This document shows, piece after piece, positions 12,206 to 24,093 of a DNA stretch of 64,000 nt. A model generated the notes under the pieces. It saw only the letters and a program-made list of their open reading frames with translations. It was not told the DNA's origin and did no database searches. Numbering within the stretch: position 1 is the first letter of the stretch; every line of letters starts with the position of its first letter. The position numbers and the translations under genes were made by a program. The DNA is from Populus alba (taxonomy: Eukaryota > Streptophyta > Magnoliopsida > Malpighiales > Salicaceae). Where the stretch lies: assembly GCF_005239225.2 (NCBI RefSeq), contig NC_133293.1, positions 14,724,333 to 14,788,332 on the forward strand, in the 5' to 3' direction.

Positions 12206-12989
12206 GGGGTGACAGGTATACAGCATAGGAAGGACTCAATAAAGACAGAAAGAGAACAAACTCTCCAGTCTCATTTCCGTTAGAATTCGAATTGAAGTTC
12301 GAAAAAAGGAGAGCTGTCCCATCAACTACTGAACCAACAATCTAGCGATCGACTTTAATATTTCTTAATTTCATACCTAGTTGTAAGGCATACATGATCG
12401 TATAGACTGTCCTGATCAAATCCAGTGAAAGAATTTTCTGCTACGTACAGGGAGCATGGAACAGCTGGCGATGATCATTTTTTGGCCAGCACGGTTTGGC
12501 TTGGTGGGTGTTGGATTAATGCGGTCTTCTTGCAGAATGGCTCTTGAACGGAGTACGGTGCCAGATTTCAGAGAAAATTAATCGACCTCGAGTCGAGCTA
12601 TTCACCATTCTCTGTTCCGAGTCTATCTCCGAACTCGATCGGTTATGTTCTAATAGCAACGGATTAGTTCCTTAATTACCCCGCAAGAGATTTGAAAGAA
12701 AAAAAAATCGATGTTAATTACACGGGTTAAAACATGAGTACTTGTCCCTAATTCAATTGTGAATCAATGTATGTAATTATAACCTCGCTCGTTGAAAAAG
12801 ATAAAGATTGGACAAAGTTGTCTGATAGTTGAACTAGCTAGAAGTTTAGAAACACGATTTAAATGGTTTTTTTTATATATATATATTTAGATTATTTTGA
12901 TATAATAATATTAAAAGTAATTTAAAAAAAAAAAAAAAAATTTAAAACACTCCTAGTAAAAAATGTCACTCAACGTGCCTTATTGGTGT

Positions 12990-13195
12990 TTTTATTAAAG
13001 TTTTTTTTAGTAGTGTAGTTGTGTTTGCTTTTCAAAGTATTTTTCGTGCTGAAATACATCAAAATGATATTTTTTTTATTTTTTAAAAAATTATTTTTAA
13101 GATCAACGCATCAAAACGTATAAAAAAATTAATTTTTAGTTAAAAAAAATAACTTTTTTTTAAAAATAAGTACAACCGCGTTTCCAAACACTAAC
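12990..13195 (+). mobile_element. MITE-like element, family A, copy 2
   Basis: It shares GTTTGCTTTTCAAAGTATTTTTC, GTGCTGAAATAC and ATCAACGCATCAAAACG with the copy at 7232-7441. The right end (CAACCGCGTTTCCAAACAC) is the inverted form of the left ends of the family, which supports terminal inverted repeats. Confidence 0.6.
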
Positions 13196-13199
13196 CGAA

Positions 13200-15590
13200 T
13201 AGAAAACAAATCAATTAAAATTAAATTTGCAAGGATTATTTTTGTGTTTAGTATTCATATATGTAGCCTTCGAACTCATTAGTTATACGCTCATCATAAA
13301 ATTATTATTAAAGTAGCAAATTAATATTTTAATAAATACTACCCCTGAAAAAAGAAAAAAGTTGAAAATTCACCGGAGCATCTATTCGATTAGGTGAGAT
13401 ATGTAATTCAAGAGATTCATTAGGTGAGATCATTGTAATTATTCTGCCAAGGTTATCAGAGAAATCCTATTTACAGTCGTCACCAACCATAGGCAATGAT
13501 CAATAAAAGATTAGTATTTAGGTAGGGGACATTGATATATATAAAGTTTTGTTCTATGCAATTATATACCAAACTTGCTTCGAACGCTAGCTAGAGCTTC
13601 ATCATTTCACAGAACATTAATACATTATGAACTCATAAATTAAGCTCTTGAATTGTTTTTTTGTATACTTTTGGAAAGAGAGCCATGCCCATGATGATGT
13701 GGTCTTGCAAAGTAAAACACTGTTAAGCTTAGATCGAATATCGGAGAATAAATTAAAGGGAGCTCTGGGACATGCATAGACTTTCCTCTGCAAATTTGGC
13801 AAAAGTCTTGCATTATTTTTTAAAGTAAGCTCCAACTAACCTCACTAACTTTGTAGATTTAATTAACGGGTAAGAGGTCCTTTCAGCCCTTTCATTGCAT
13901 TGCATGTGTGCATGTAAAGATGATTTCTGGATTTGCATAGTTTCCGAATTAGGTCGTGACCGCCGCGAGGCAATCCAGCAACATGAAGATTCTTCCATGG
14001 ATGGATTAATTTGGTGATCCTGAATTTCCCTTCTATTTATGCTCCGAGCATTAATCACGATCGATGTATTTATGTACGGCTAGCCTGCAGCCCCAGCAAA
14101 GTTTTCTCGGATACCAGATCCTAGGTTACACTCGCCACCTTTCACTCGATCTTCGCTGTTATCATGGTGCTAGCTGTTCATCCAAGTAATTAATGGAATA
14201 TATCTGAAGCTAATTTCAGAAAATCCGTTTAATTTATGTGAATTGTGATTTTATTGGCTTTAGTTTTCAGCAGAAACACATGCATTAGCTAATGTAGAAT
14301 TTATTAATTAATACACACACACACACACGTATTGGTAGAAATTAAAGAGTGAAATCGGCAGAGAAGATTTACATGTTGCTTCAAAGTGGAACGCAAAAGT
14401 GCTAGTCCCGGACTCCTGATAGTCAAGAAAGTAGGTGCAATTTATTCTTTTGAGATAATATAATACCCTTAAATTGTTTAAATGACTATTATATACTTAT
14501 ATAATACAAGTAGATTTTCTATATTTCCAATATATTTTATCAAATATGTGTTCTCTATTTAATTCTAATATAAGTTTCCTATTTACTTTTTTTTTTTCAT
14601 TTTACATGTTTCATATTTTTTTTTTTCAATTCCCGATTCTCATTATCTAATTTCGTATTTTCTAGATAGAATATTCAATACACTTTTTTTTTTTTTCAGA
14701 TCATTAGAGCTTTTCTCTTTAGGTAAACCTAAAAAAATATCATCTAACTATGTAGATGTCTCGATATTGCCACCAAATCATTCTTTATATCAATTTTACA
14801 CAATTTCTTAGAAGATTTTAATTAAGGACTTCTATTTATTTTTAAGCATTTCGTCCATATTTTTATTCAAATTATACTTTTTTTGGGGGATAAAAATAAA
14901 AGTAGCATGAAAAACACTTTTTTCTCCCTCATTCACATAATTTATAGATCATGGCTTTCAATTTTTATATTTGATTCAATAAAAAATAAAAACATGACTA
15001 CAGTATTGCTTGCAAATCCCTTTATAATTAAAAAAAGCCTCTATCATTTTTTTTTTATCAACTATTAGAAATGAATGTTCTTTTTTTTTTTAAGCCGTGA
15101 ATGTTATATTTTTTAATATTTTAACTATAATTCATGAATATAGAGCTATTGATATAATAATATTTACCAAAACTCATACAGTCCATATACCTGAGAACTA
15201 GTATTAAGCAATCCTCTTTAAACTCCGGGCCATCCCCTTGAAGTTACAAATGATGTTTCTGCATTACGGCGTCGTATAATTCGATTGTTTGCGTATATTT
15301 CGGTTGGGCCATTCTGTCTGGGTCAGGCACTGCTCGCATATAATCGAGACAAATAAGTTCTGGGCTGCTTCTGGTCCAAGAGTTTGGGTCGACAAGAGAC
15401 AGCGAGACAATGGCCTGTAGGAAAAAGTTAGCAATAAGGACCCACAAAATCCTTTTCGTTTCTCTCGTTTTTGTCGGCGAAGAATCCTACGTCGTTACGG
15501 GTCGTCTTCAAGCACAAACGTCTCGACTTGAGAATCTTGATAGTACTAGTCCAAGTCCAACTCGGATGTCTTTTCCCAGTCTTTTTTTTA
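13200..15590. other. Intergenic region, no supported gene
   Basis: Only short open frames are present (for example minus 13617-14058, and minus 15244-15447), with no family likeness or splice context I can defend. Long T runs and a (CA)n tract at 14313-14328 are visible. Confidence 0.6.
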
Positions 15591-15689
15591 TCCTTCTCTT
15601 TCTGGTTTCTTCTTCCCTAAATATTTTCCTTTTTTTAATGATGTTTTCGGTGTCAACGAATAGTATGAATTCGTAGCTAGTTGATCAGC

Positions 15690-16333
15690 GGCACTCTTCT
15701 TTCTTTGATCTCTCTGTGTTTTGATCACTAGGTATGTGTCTGTATTCTCTTAATTAATCCACAAACACATCATGTTTCACTAGTCCTGGTGATCAATCTG
15801 TTTCCGATGATCATAATAATAACTGTATGTCATCATCATCCTCCATAAACATCTTCATGAACAATATTTAACGATCCCCCCCCCTCTCTCTATGTAGTTG
15901 TTGCTGTTGATATCTAGCCAGTACTGCATTACCTTTAATTGTATTTAGAACAAAAGCTTCTCCCCCCCCCCCCATCTCCATATGATTAATAATTATCAGA
16001 TCACTACCCTTCAACTATGTAGCCACAACTGAAGTAAGCGATTTCTGCTATTTCCATTATTATTGTTTGATACCTTTGCTATGATGTGGAAGGTTATAAT
16101 ATTCTTTATGTCGAACTTTGGTTTTGGTTCAAGTCATTCTTAATTTCTTATAGCATATAATTACCATACATTCGAGGGTTACTCTTTTGATTCGATTAAC
16201 AGATTGGCAAAGTAGCTAAGTATTCTTTTCTTTCCGAACTGATCAAATTCTACATTACATATATTAATTCGGAGCCTAAATTTAAAGAGAGCAATTGCAT
16301 TATTTAACTGCAGAGGAAATTCGGAGCTGGATA
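15690..16333 (+). other. Probable 5' leader and leader intron of the RING gene, with two poly-C tracts
   Basis: A likely donor (CACTAG|GTATGTG at about 15731) and acceptor (TAACTGCAG at about 16313) would enclose an intron in the 5' UTR. Within it are pure C runs at about 15878-15886 and 15963-15974, which are rare in this AT-rich window. The transcript structure is inferred, not shown. Confidence 0.4.
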
Positions 16334-17462
16334 ATGGTTTCTCTTTGCTGTTGCTTTCATAATGATGACCCAGGGCAGAATGTCAACAGTTCCCACAGGG
16401 GCTTCATGTACACATTATTCAACAAGGTATATCTTCTAGTTAATCAAACTGTACAGCTTGGCTTGCTATATTCTCATATGATTAGTAATCATGCTAATTT
16501 TTAAGAAATCAAGCCAGAATTATCGCTCCAATTTCACACACCAAACTGTCCTATTCATGAGCTGATTCGCAGCTATTTTCAAATGAATTTGGTGTTACTA
16601 CTAATTGAAAACGTGCACTTTCCTTCTATATCATTTCCCATGATGCATCTTACACCGTCCTTTTTCTCACAGTACGCAGCAGTATTCAGCAACGAGGAAA
16701 CTCCTGCCCTCCCTGCACACAACAGAGGGCCACCAACCCCTTCAGTGGAATCCAATGCAGCGGTATTTAATATTACACTATCCGAAACTAGCATGATTCC
16801 TCCAGGAATCTTGCCATTCGAAGCCAATCCCGGACCCTCCAATACCGCAGGCCAAACACACCAAGATACAGAACGAGCAGTGCAAGGTAGAGACTGTATT
16901 GCCCTAGAATTTGTGCCCGAAGAAGGTAAATCAAATGAAAAAAATTCGAAGGCCCCAATTAGCGTCTCAAAAGAAAAGGAAGAACCTGGATATCGTTACA
17001 TTCATGCATCCATAGACGAGGAGGATGTTTGTCCCACGTGCCTCGAAGGTGATCAATCGTTCACGTTTTCATCAAACTTTCTTATCATTTGGGTGGAGTC
17101 TGTTGATTTTCTCATTTGAAATGTCTATTGGCAGAGTACAGTGTTGAGAATCCAAGGATAGTGACGCAATGTAACCACCATTACCACCTTAGTTGTATAT
17201 ACGAGTGGATGGAGAGAAGCCAAACCTGTCCTGTTTGTGGCAAGGTAACGTGGACCCTTTTTACCCTGTTTTTGGCTGGTTTCGATCTATGAAATTCTTT
17301 CATTAATCATTAAAAAGATAAAATAACGCGTGCCGCCTTCATTTCAAGCCCCATTGTTATATTACACAACGGTAGGAGAATTACGAGGTATATCTGAAAC
17401 TTATGCGATACATATGCTTACGGTATATCTTACAGGTGATGATATTTGAAGAAACAAGTTGA
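16334..17462 (+). CDS. RING-H2 E3 ubiquitin ligase (At3g02290-like family)
   Basis: Four exons: 16334-16426, 16673-17048, 17135-17244 and 17436-17462, giving 201 residues. The start MVSLCCCF matches the short Cys-rich start of this family. An in-frame upstream ATG at 16295 exists but lies before a likely leader acceptor. The middle is Pro/Ser-rich and disordered. The C-terminal RING has ligands C151, C154, C169, H171, H174, C177, C188 and C191, in CPTCLE ... [18 protein letters not shown] ... CPVC order, that is RING-H2. The last exon is only nine codons (VMIFEETS and stop), as in homologues. Homologues begin MG and may be myristoylated; here residue 2 is Val, so that signal is absent. Expected role: transfer of ubiquitin from an E2; the substrate is unknown. 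Confidence 0.92.
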
Positions 17463-19200
17463 ATTCGCAGTAAAGCTTCCAGATATTGAAGATGAGCATT
17501 GGATATAAGAAGGTTTTCCTTGGCAGGCCACTCTAGACGTTCATTTCATTATTTTATTTTGTTAAATGAGCATTCCAGATACATATGCTTACGTAAAGAG
17601 GCGAGTTAGTGACTCATTTTTTTATGAATTTTATTTCCCTGTAAAGTTTTTTATGGATTTGATTCTTGCACTGTTGGTTCCATTGAAGTTTTGAATTTTA
17701 TTGCCGTATAAAGTCTTGGATTACTATTTTATTACAGTAATTGTATACACCAATTAATTAGATGGTTGATTATTGTTCTACAAAGACAAACTTGGCTGAA
17801 GAAAACGCCTCACCACCGATTTCCATCTTCCATCCTTGTTTTTTTTCTCTTTTTTCCCTCCTTTGTTACTCTCAATCTGATTCATTTCTTTTTTCCCCTT
17901 CTTATCTCTTGTGATTGCTTGTTACTCTTAAATCGAAAAATAACCGTCCATTCTATCCACTTAAATTGATTTCCATGTACTGATTGATGATCACTTATGT
18001 AATTTCATTTTAATATATTAATCTCATTTAACTAAATCACTTAAACAATATCATATTTAATGTGATTGTCGATTTATATATATCTTAATTTAAATAGATA
18101 TAGCATGTATAAGTAAGTAATCAAGAAAATTCTAAGAGATATAGTTCAATTGGTCGTAGGTTTGCTCCATAAAGATTATCAATTCAAGTTTCATAAATTT
18201 CAAGATTATTAAAGATTTATATAATTGTTAACTTCAAAGCCAGAATTAATCGAGATACTCACAAGTTAACCCGAACATCAACATTAATAAAAATAAAATA
18301 AAATATTCATGAACTGGAGATATTTTTATTCACATATAGCATATGAAAACATATGCCTAAAATTCTTGTATCTCTCTAAATTAAATTTATATTTTGTTTT
18401 TTAGTATATGATTTATATGTGTGTGTGTGTAATATTTTATGTATTTTTATTGCTTTATTTGACCTTTTTCTTTTTATATGACTAATAACTTTTTATTTTA
18501 TTTTCTGTAAAGAAATCTTCAAACTAATTAATCCTCGCACGTCAAAACTAAATATTTCTATCCAATCGGGTCTTGAACATAATTTGTGCAATCATAAAAA
18601 TATATTTTATATGTTAATATATTATCGGATGACTTACTTGAATTAATAAAAACTTATTTTTTCGTGCCTGTTTTTTCTTTTTCCAGCATAATAATGTTTG
18701 ATATATTAAAAAAATTGATTGGCATGGAAGATTTATTGTGTTTCCATATACATATTACTGTTTTATCCATCAACAAAAAATCAATAAACTTATTATTAAA
18801 ATAATAAAGATAATACGGTGTTTTTCTTAAAATCCACTAATTATATAAGACTCATCAGGTACAATTCAATCTTCTTATATTTTAAAATATAATGACAAAT
18901 TACCTTTACAAGCAAAAATTTTCTAACTAACACTCAAGAATGTTTTGCATTTTCAAACTAGTTTTTTTTTTTTTTAAGTAGTTATCAAATTGTCTAAGAG
19001 ACTATTTGATCTTTTAATAAATATAAATATTATTTTAAAAACAAAAGTTGCACGCGTCAGCGAATGGATGATGTATGCACTCTTCAGCAACAACGCTAAA
19101 AGCGTTCAACTATGATCTTCTTGGTGGTGTGATGTTTATACATGGCAGCATAGTAGTTGGGCTTCGATGAATTTTTTTATTCTCGTTGCCAAAATATAAA
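17463..19200. other. AT-rich intergenic region
   Basis: It holds the 3' flank of the RING gene, a decayed SINE-like copy (18139-18295) and a short (GT)n at about 18418. No gene was seen. Confidence 0.75.
18139..18295 (+). mobile_element. SINE-like element, old copy
   Basis: The head looks like a pol III promoter region (TAGTTCAATTGGTCG as box-A-like, ATCAATTCAAGTTTC as box-B-like). The body continues with ATAAATTTCAAGATTATT, TTAACTTC, an AATTAATCGAGATACTCAC phrase and AAGTTAACCCGAACATCA, then an A-rich tail. The same order recurs at 28185-28330 and 49812-49960, and the 3' half at 32937-33030. Confidence 0.6.
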
Positions 19201-20170
19201 TGTGTCATTTCATTTGTTTTTTTTATTCAATTTGATTCTCATTCATTAAATTGCTATTTTTCTTGTTTTTATCCATTTTGATTGATTATTTTCTTTAATT
19301 TTCTCATTCATCATTTGGTTTTATTTAATTTTTATATAAAATATGATCCTTATTTTTTTTATTACTGTTTATTTATTTTTTATCATTTTTCTAATTGAAT
19401 GTTATTTTCAATTCATCTTCCAGCATTTGATTTTAAATTATTTTATATTAAATTTAGTCATCATTCTTTTTACTACTATTTCTTTTGTTATGGGTCTTTT
19501 TTTATTGCATTTTTTTTTTCATTTTCCCCTCATCATTTTGTTGACTTAGAATTTTGCTTCATTATTTTTTTGGATTTTTTTTTTGTGGGGTTATTTTCTT
19601 AGGCTCATGATTAGGGTCATGAGTTTTGAAGGTTAACACAAGTTGACTTTGATTTTTTTTTTTTCAGTTTCACACTACAACATTTGATTTATTGAGAATT
19701 GATCTTTGTGCTTTACTTTTCACTTTTTTTTCTATGGAATTACCCTAATCTTATGTCTATGTTCGTAAGGCTAGTGAGTTAACCTGAATTGACTTGATTT
19801 TTTTTAATTATTTTTTGATTAATTTCGCCCTTCAATATTGAGTTGTTTGATAATTGAGTTTCATAATATTATTTAATTTGATTTCGATAGGATTACCCCT
19901 ATATCAAAACCAAGTTGCAAATTTGACTTTCTAATTAGGATAGACTTATATCGAGCTTGTTTTTATTTTATTTTTGTTATTTTTCTAGTTTGTTTATTGT
20001 TGTTATATTTTTTTTATTTATATTATTTAAATTAGCTATATTTATTTAAATCTAATCGAATCAATAACTTGTATTTTATTTTTTTTAGTTGTTTTTAAAC
20101 TATGTTATTTTAGCTTCTTTTTTTTTTAATATTGAAAACAATCTAGAGGCTCCGGCGTAACGGAGGTCCT
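19200..20170. repeat. Decayed T-rich tandem repeat, period about 150 bases
   Basis: Units contain long T tracts followed by a phrase of the type 'GG-TTA-CC ... CATGA or AGTGAGTTAACCTGA ... TTGACTT'. The phrase starts near 19587, 19736 and 19889, giving spacings of about 149 and 153. The block ends in a sharp, GC-richer sequence at about 20142-20175 (CTCCGGCGTAACGGAGG, CCTATCTAGTA). The short ORFs inside are low-complexity artefacts. Confidence 0.6.
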
Positions 20171-20413
20171 ATCTAGTATATTATAATACATACATGACCG
20201 TAATTTTCTTTTCAATTTTTTTGCCGTAAAACAACCTACAACTCTCACCAGGTTAATATTCTTCGAAGAAAATATTAAGAAAAGTTACACCAATCAGAAT
20301 TTCATGTAAATATACAAATTCCCTCCACATGATTACTTGCCATAGATCTCTTGCTTCTGCCTCTGGCTTTGCTAAGCAGCTAAGGGCACCAACATAAATA
20401 TCCTTTTCGTGCT

Positions 20414-21413
20414 TTACAGTACCAAATGTAACTGCTTGGCGAAAGCTGGTGGATATGTGAATGATGATTGCTCAATCTGATCCTCTCTAACAACTGGATT
20501 CTCTCTCGCCATGGAAGTGATTGTTTGGTGTTGAGGTGACCTTGGCGGAGACGCGTACAGGGCAGAGGCCTCGAGTATCTCTCGCCGTGTGTTTTCGTGC
20601 TCTTGGGACATTCTTTGTGCACATAATGCTGTCAAGTATAATCCAGCGGCGAAGAAGACAGTTAACAATGCAAAGATTCCTGCAACAGAGAACAAGCCTT
20701 CTCTAATGACAAGGCAATTCGGCCTTGGTCTAGACCAGTTCTTCAAATGCCCTGATTCCACACTCAGCCCAATCAGCAACAAGATCTCCCCAACAGCAAA
20801 GCATATCCTGTTAAAAATCATAGACATCAATGGTTGAGATAATTGGAAAGAGTTCAGATGACTGATAATTGCAAAACTTGAAGCAAAAATTGACTGATCA
20901 TACCAAGTTGTAACAAAGAAAAATCCTGCCTTCCATGTGATGGTCTTGGAATAAGCAGAATTGGGGTCCCAAACAACCAGAGCCGGAGGCGTTGCTTTGC
21001 TCACTGCTATCAACATGTACACATGTTCCACAACCATGGCAACTGCTAGACCTACAAATGCAATTGCAGCGCATAACAATGGTATCTTGCCACTGCCAGT
21101 ATATATACATTGGGAATCCTCGTCATTTTCTTTACTACCAGAGTTTACCCATGTCACCTACAAGATCAAACCCCCACAAAGTTATATGTCACATATGGCT
21201 GCCGTGGAAGGTGTAATTCAAATGTTTTTGTTCAAGGGATACCTGGGAACGAGCTGCTTCAGCTATAAGGCAAAGAACGAAACAAAATAGGCCACAAACA
21301 ATGGTCAAGACCATTAGGAAGGCACCTGTTTTACTACCCAAACCCGTACTTCCATGACTTGGTGCAAGATCTGCGTGTGTGACTGCTCTTGTTTTTCGCA
21401 TGGTTGATTCCAA
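20414..21413 (-). CDS. DUF1218 four-helix membrane protein
   Basis: Three exons: 21413-21243, 21157-20904 and 20807-20414, giving 272 residues. Four hydrophobic segments are visible: near 27-49 (FLMVLTIVCGLFCFVLCLIA), 80-107 (IPLLCAAIAFVGLAVAMVVE), 134-156 (around TTWICFAVGEILLLIGL) and 178-202 (SVAGIFALLTVFFAAGLYL). Family traits are the W-x-A-G-F-F phrase before helix 3 and paired Cys in the first loop. The cytosol-facing tail is polar (ASPPRSPQHQ). Some DUF1218 members affect wall lignin (MWL) and vein patterning (VCC) in Arabidopsis; a role here is inference. A second ATG at 21401 (MRKTRA) is an alternative start. Confidence 0.88.
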
Positions 21414-24093
21414 GATGATTGCAATTCATGCAGGTTCAAGAGGATGAAGAAGAAAATCAAGACGGACTGCTTTTTAAAAACCCATTTCATAAAAAGGACA
21501 GAAATTTGCAGAATAGCTTGGTGAAAAGGTTGCTTAAAGGCCAAAGATTCTCAGGTTCTGGCCTTTAGTGTCAAGTATTCACACAAGTATAGTTGGTTCT
21601 CAGGAAATTTAAAACTATAATACTCTGCTCAACGAAGATAATCAAATAAGGGCATTTGCTAATTCTCTCTTTGAGTCTTCTTTAACTCAAAGTGCGTTTT
21701 ATCCTTTCTTCTTTTCTAGACCTTTATCTCAAAGTGAATTTTAGTGTACATTTAAGTTATTTTTACAGCTCATCCAGAGTCAGTGTGAACACCTTCTAGC
21801 ATCAAAAGGTTTCCAACACACTTCAATCCAATGATAGAAATGAACAGGTGAGCTTTTTATCATAGCAGTCCTTAATGGACATATTGCACAGTTCACGAGT
21901 GCTATAAAGATAGGCGTCTCATCAAGTTCATTAATCTCAGAACTTTATTAATTAATATTATTAAAGACACACCTGCTGATCAATCTCAGTCCAACAAAGG
22001 ATGCATGGTTTTTAGTATGCGATGTGAACTAAGAATTGACGGTTATGCGCAGCAAAGAAAAGTGAAAAGGATGCCTAATATGTATATATTCTTGGTAGAT
22101 TATCACTTTATTAAGCCCTGATCAACTGTTGAGTGCTGACATCGCAAGGTATATTATTATGAACACCAAAGTATCAAAAGCATCTTGCTTGGGTGGCAAA
22201 ATCCGGAAAAGTGAAACAAGAGGAAGGAACAAAATGACAGAAATCGATATTTAGAGGATTCTGGATGGTTGGGTCTGGCCTTAAAATGTGGTCAGTATAA
22301 CGGGGAAGAGCATAGTGGTTCTGAAATCACCTGAAACGGTGAGCAGAAAAGATGGCGCGGTTGACCTAAAATGGCATCTGCATGGGTTCTTTTGATTTAA
22401 ATTCCTTAAAAAAGAATATCATAAAAAGATGGAGCTTCATCATCTTCAACTTTGTCAACCCAAACACTTCCCATTGTGTTTTCCCTTTATGCTGTTTTCA
22501 TTGGTTCACAAACGGCCGAAATTGAATTGCCCTTCCCCAAACTATCTTTTCAATCAATCAACTATGGAATGATGACTCCTCCTCAATCTTCTCGGAGAAC
22601 TATTAGACCCAAGAAACAACGGCTAGATAATTGCCTTGGTGCATCTACATTTACTTAACACGGAAGAAATAGGAGATTTATTCCATGAGTAGGAATTTTT
22701 AAATGGTGATGTCTAAAAAAGAAAAGGACAGCGTCTATATTATTAATTAATTACCATGATAGACTTAAATGACCACACCCACATAACAAGCTTAAATATG
22801 TTTTTTTAATATTAAATTTATTAGAAATTAATTTTTATAATTTATTTTTTATAGAATTATCATGATCTCATGATATAAATTGTAAATTTAACAGATTAAT
22901 TCAGATGAATCTAATATATTATCATTTGAATGTTTTTTAAAAGATATCATCTAATATTTCCCTCATTCAATATTTTAAAATGATACTATCTAATATGTAT
23001 TATATTTTGAGTCTATAATTTATTATTTTATTAGAAAACATATTAACAAGGATTTTTTTATGTTAAAAAACAATAATTTTACCGCAATAGAATACAAATC
23101 ATTGATTTAAAGATCTCAAACATGTGTAAAGATGGTGTAGTGGTGTGCATTAAAAAAAAATAGACTGAAAATTCCCCACAGAACATTATCAAATTACTCT
23201 AATGCTACTTGAAATTTTAAGGACTTCGGGAAGAATCCAACTTGGGCTTACCATAAGAAGAGCTGTACGGCAGTTGCATTATCACCAGCAAAAAGACTTT
23301 GCCAACATGAGCGGCAAAGGGAATAGGGGAAAAAGGTCATATTTATGGTGTTAACACAGTCAACGAAAATAATAGCAATAATCAAGCAGGAAATTGAATC
23401 ATCAAAAAGGAGAATAAAAGCAACACGTAAGGTGGTATCTGCAATAACTAGAACAATAAACAGGGATGGAAATAATTAGGTAATGGCCTTGAAGGAACAT
23501 TTCTTCTCGATAAAAAATATTCTCAGCAAAATGAGAAGTAAAGTTTCTACCGTCCAAATGTTCGAGGTGGTTGATCCATACCTGTGCTCAAGTATTCTGA
23601 ACCCAGAGACATCTTGATTTCCTAATTTGCAGCAAATAAAGTTTCCTTTGGTTGTAAGGCATAAGAAGAAAACAATGATCGGAAGATATCTCAAAAAAAT
23701 CAGAGAGGATAAGAATAGGAGCCTTCTTTCATAGGGTGAACTTTTGAAACGGGGAGATTCGAATATTTTGTAACCTGGTAATCTTGTAGGAATGCACTGT
23801 GGCACATACTCACCTTGCTTAAAAACGCCGTGATTCTAAAACAAACGAATGGAATTCTTTTGCAGGCTTGGCTATAATGAGACGAGGCTGTCGACATGTT
23901 ATCGCTTCAATGAAAGTAAAAACCCTTGATAAATGAGCAGGTGTTTTTGGCTGAGAGCACTCAAATACTTGCGTAGTAACATTTGGAAGGATAAACGATG
24001 AACTGCTTGTAGAAATGGACGCTAACAACTGTGATCTGATTTCTTTTGATAAAAACTACCATCTCCACTATCCTACGCTACCAGTATCCTAGC
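21414..24093. other. Intergenic region, nothing supported
   Basis: This covers the upstream flank of the DUF1218 gene and the downstream flank of the FRS pseudogene. Open frames up to about 109 codons (minus 23476-23805) show no recognisable motif and no consistent splice partners. Confidence 0.6.

Noticed and set aside
13740..13830. Possible miR159/319-like precursor (AAAGGGAGCTCTGGG)
   Set aside because: Only part of the mature sequence matches and no complementary arm was found within 250 bases.
19343..19602. Hydrophobic frames resembling membrane proteins
   Set aside because: Low-complexity T-rich repeat; Phe/Leu/Ile content follows from the base composition.
20521..21290. Plus-strand frames over the DUF1218 gene
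   Set aside because: Shadows of the minus-strand exons, which have splice signals and four clear helices.
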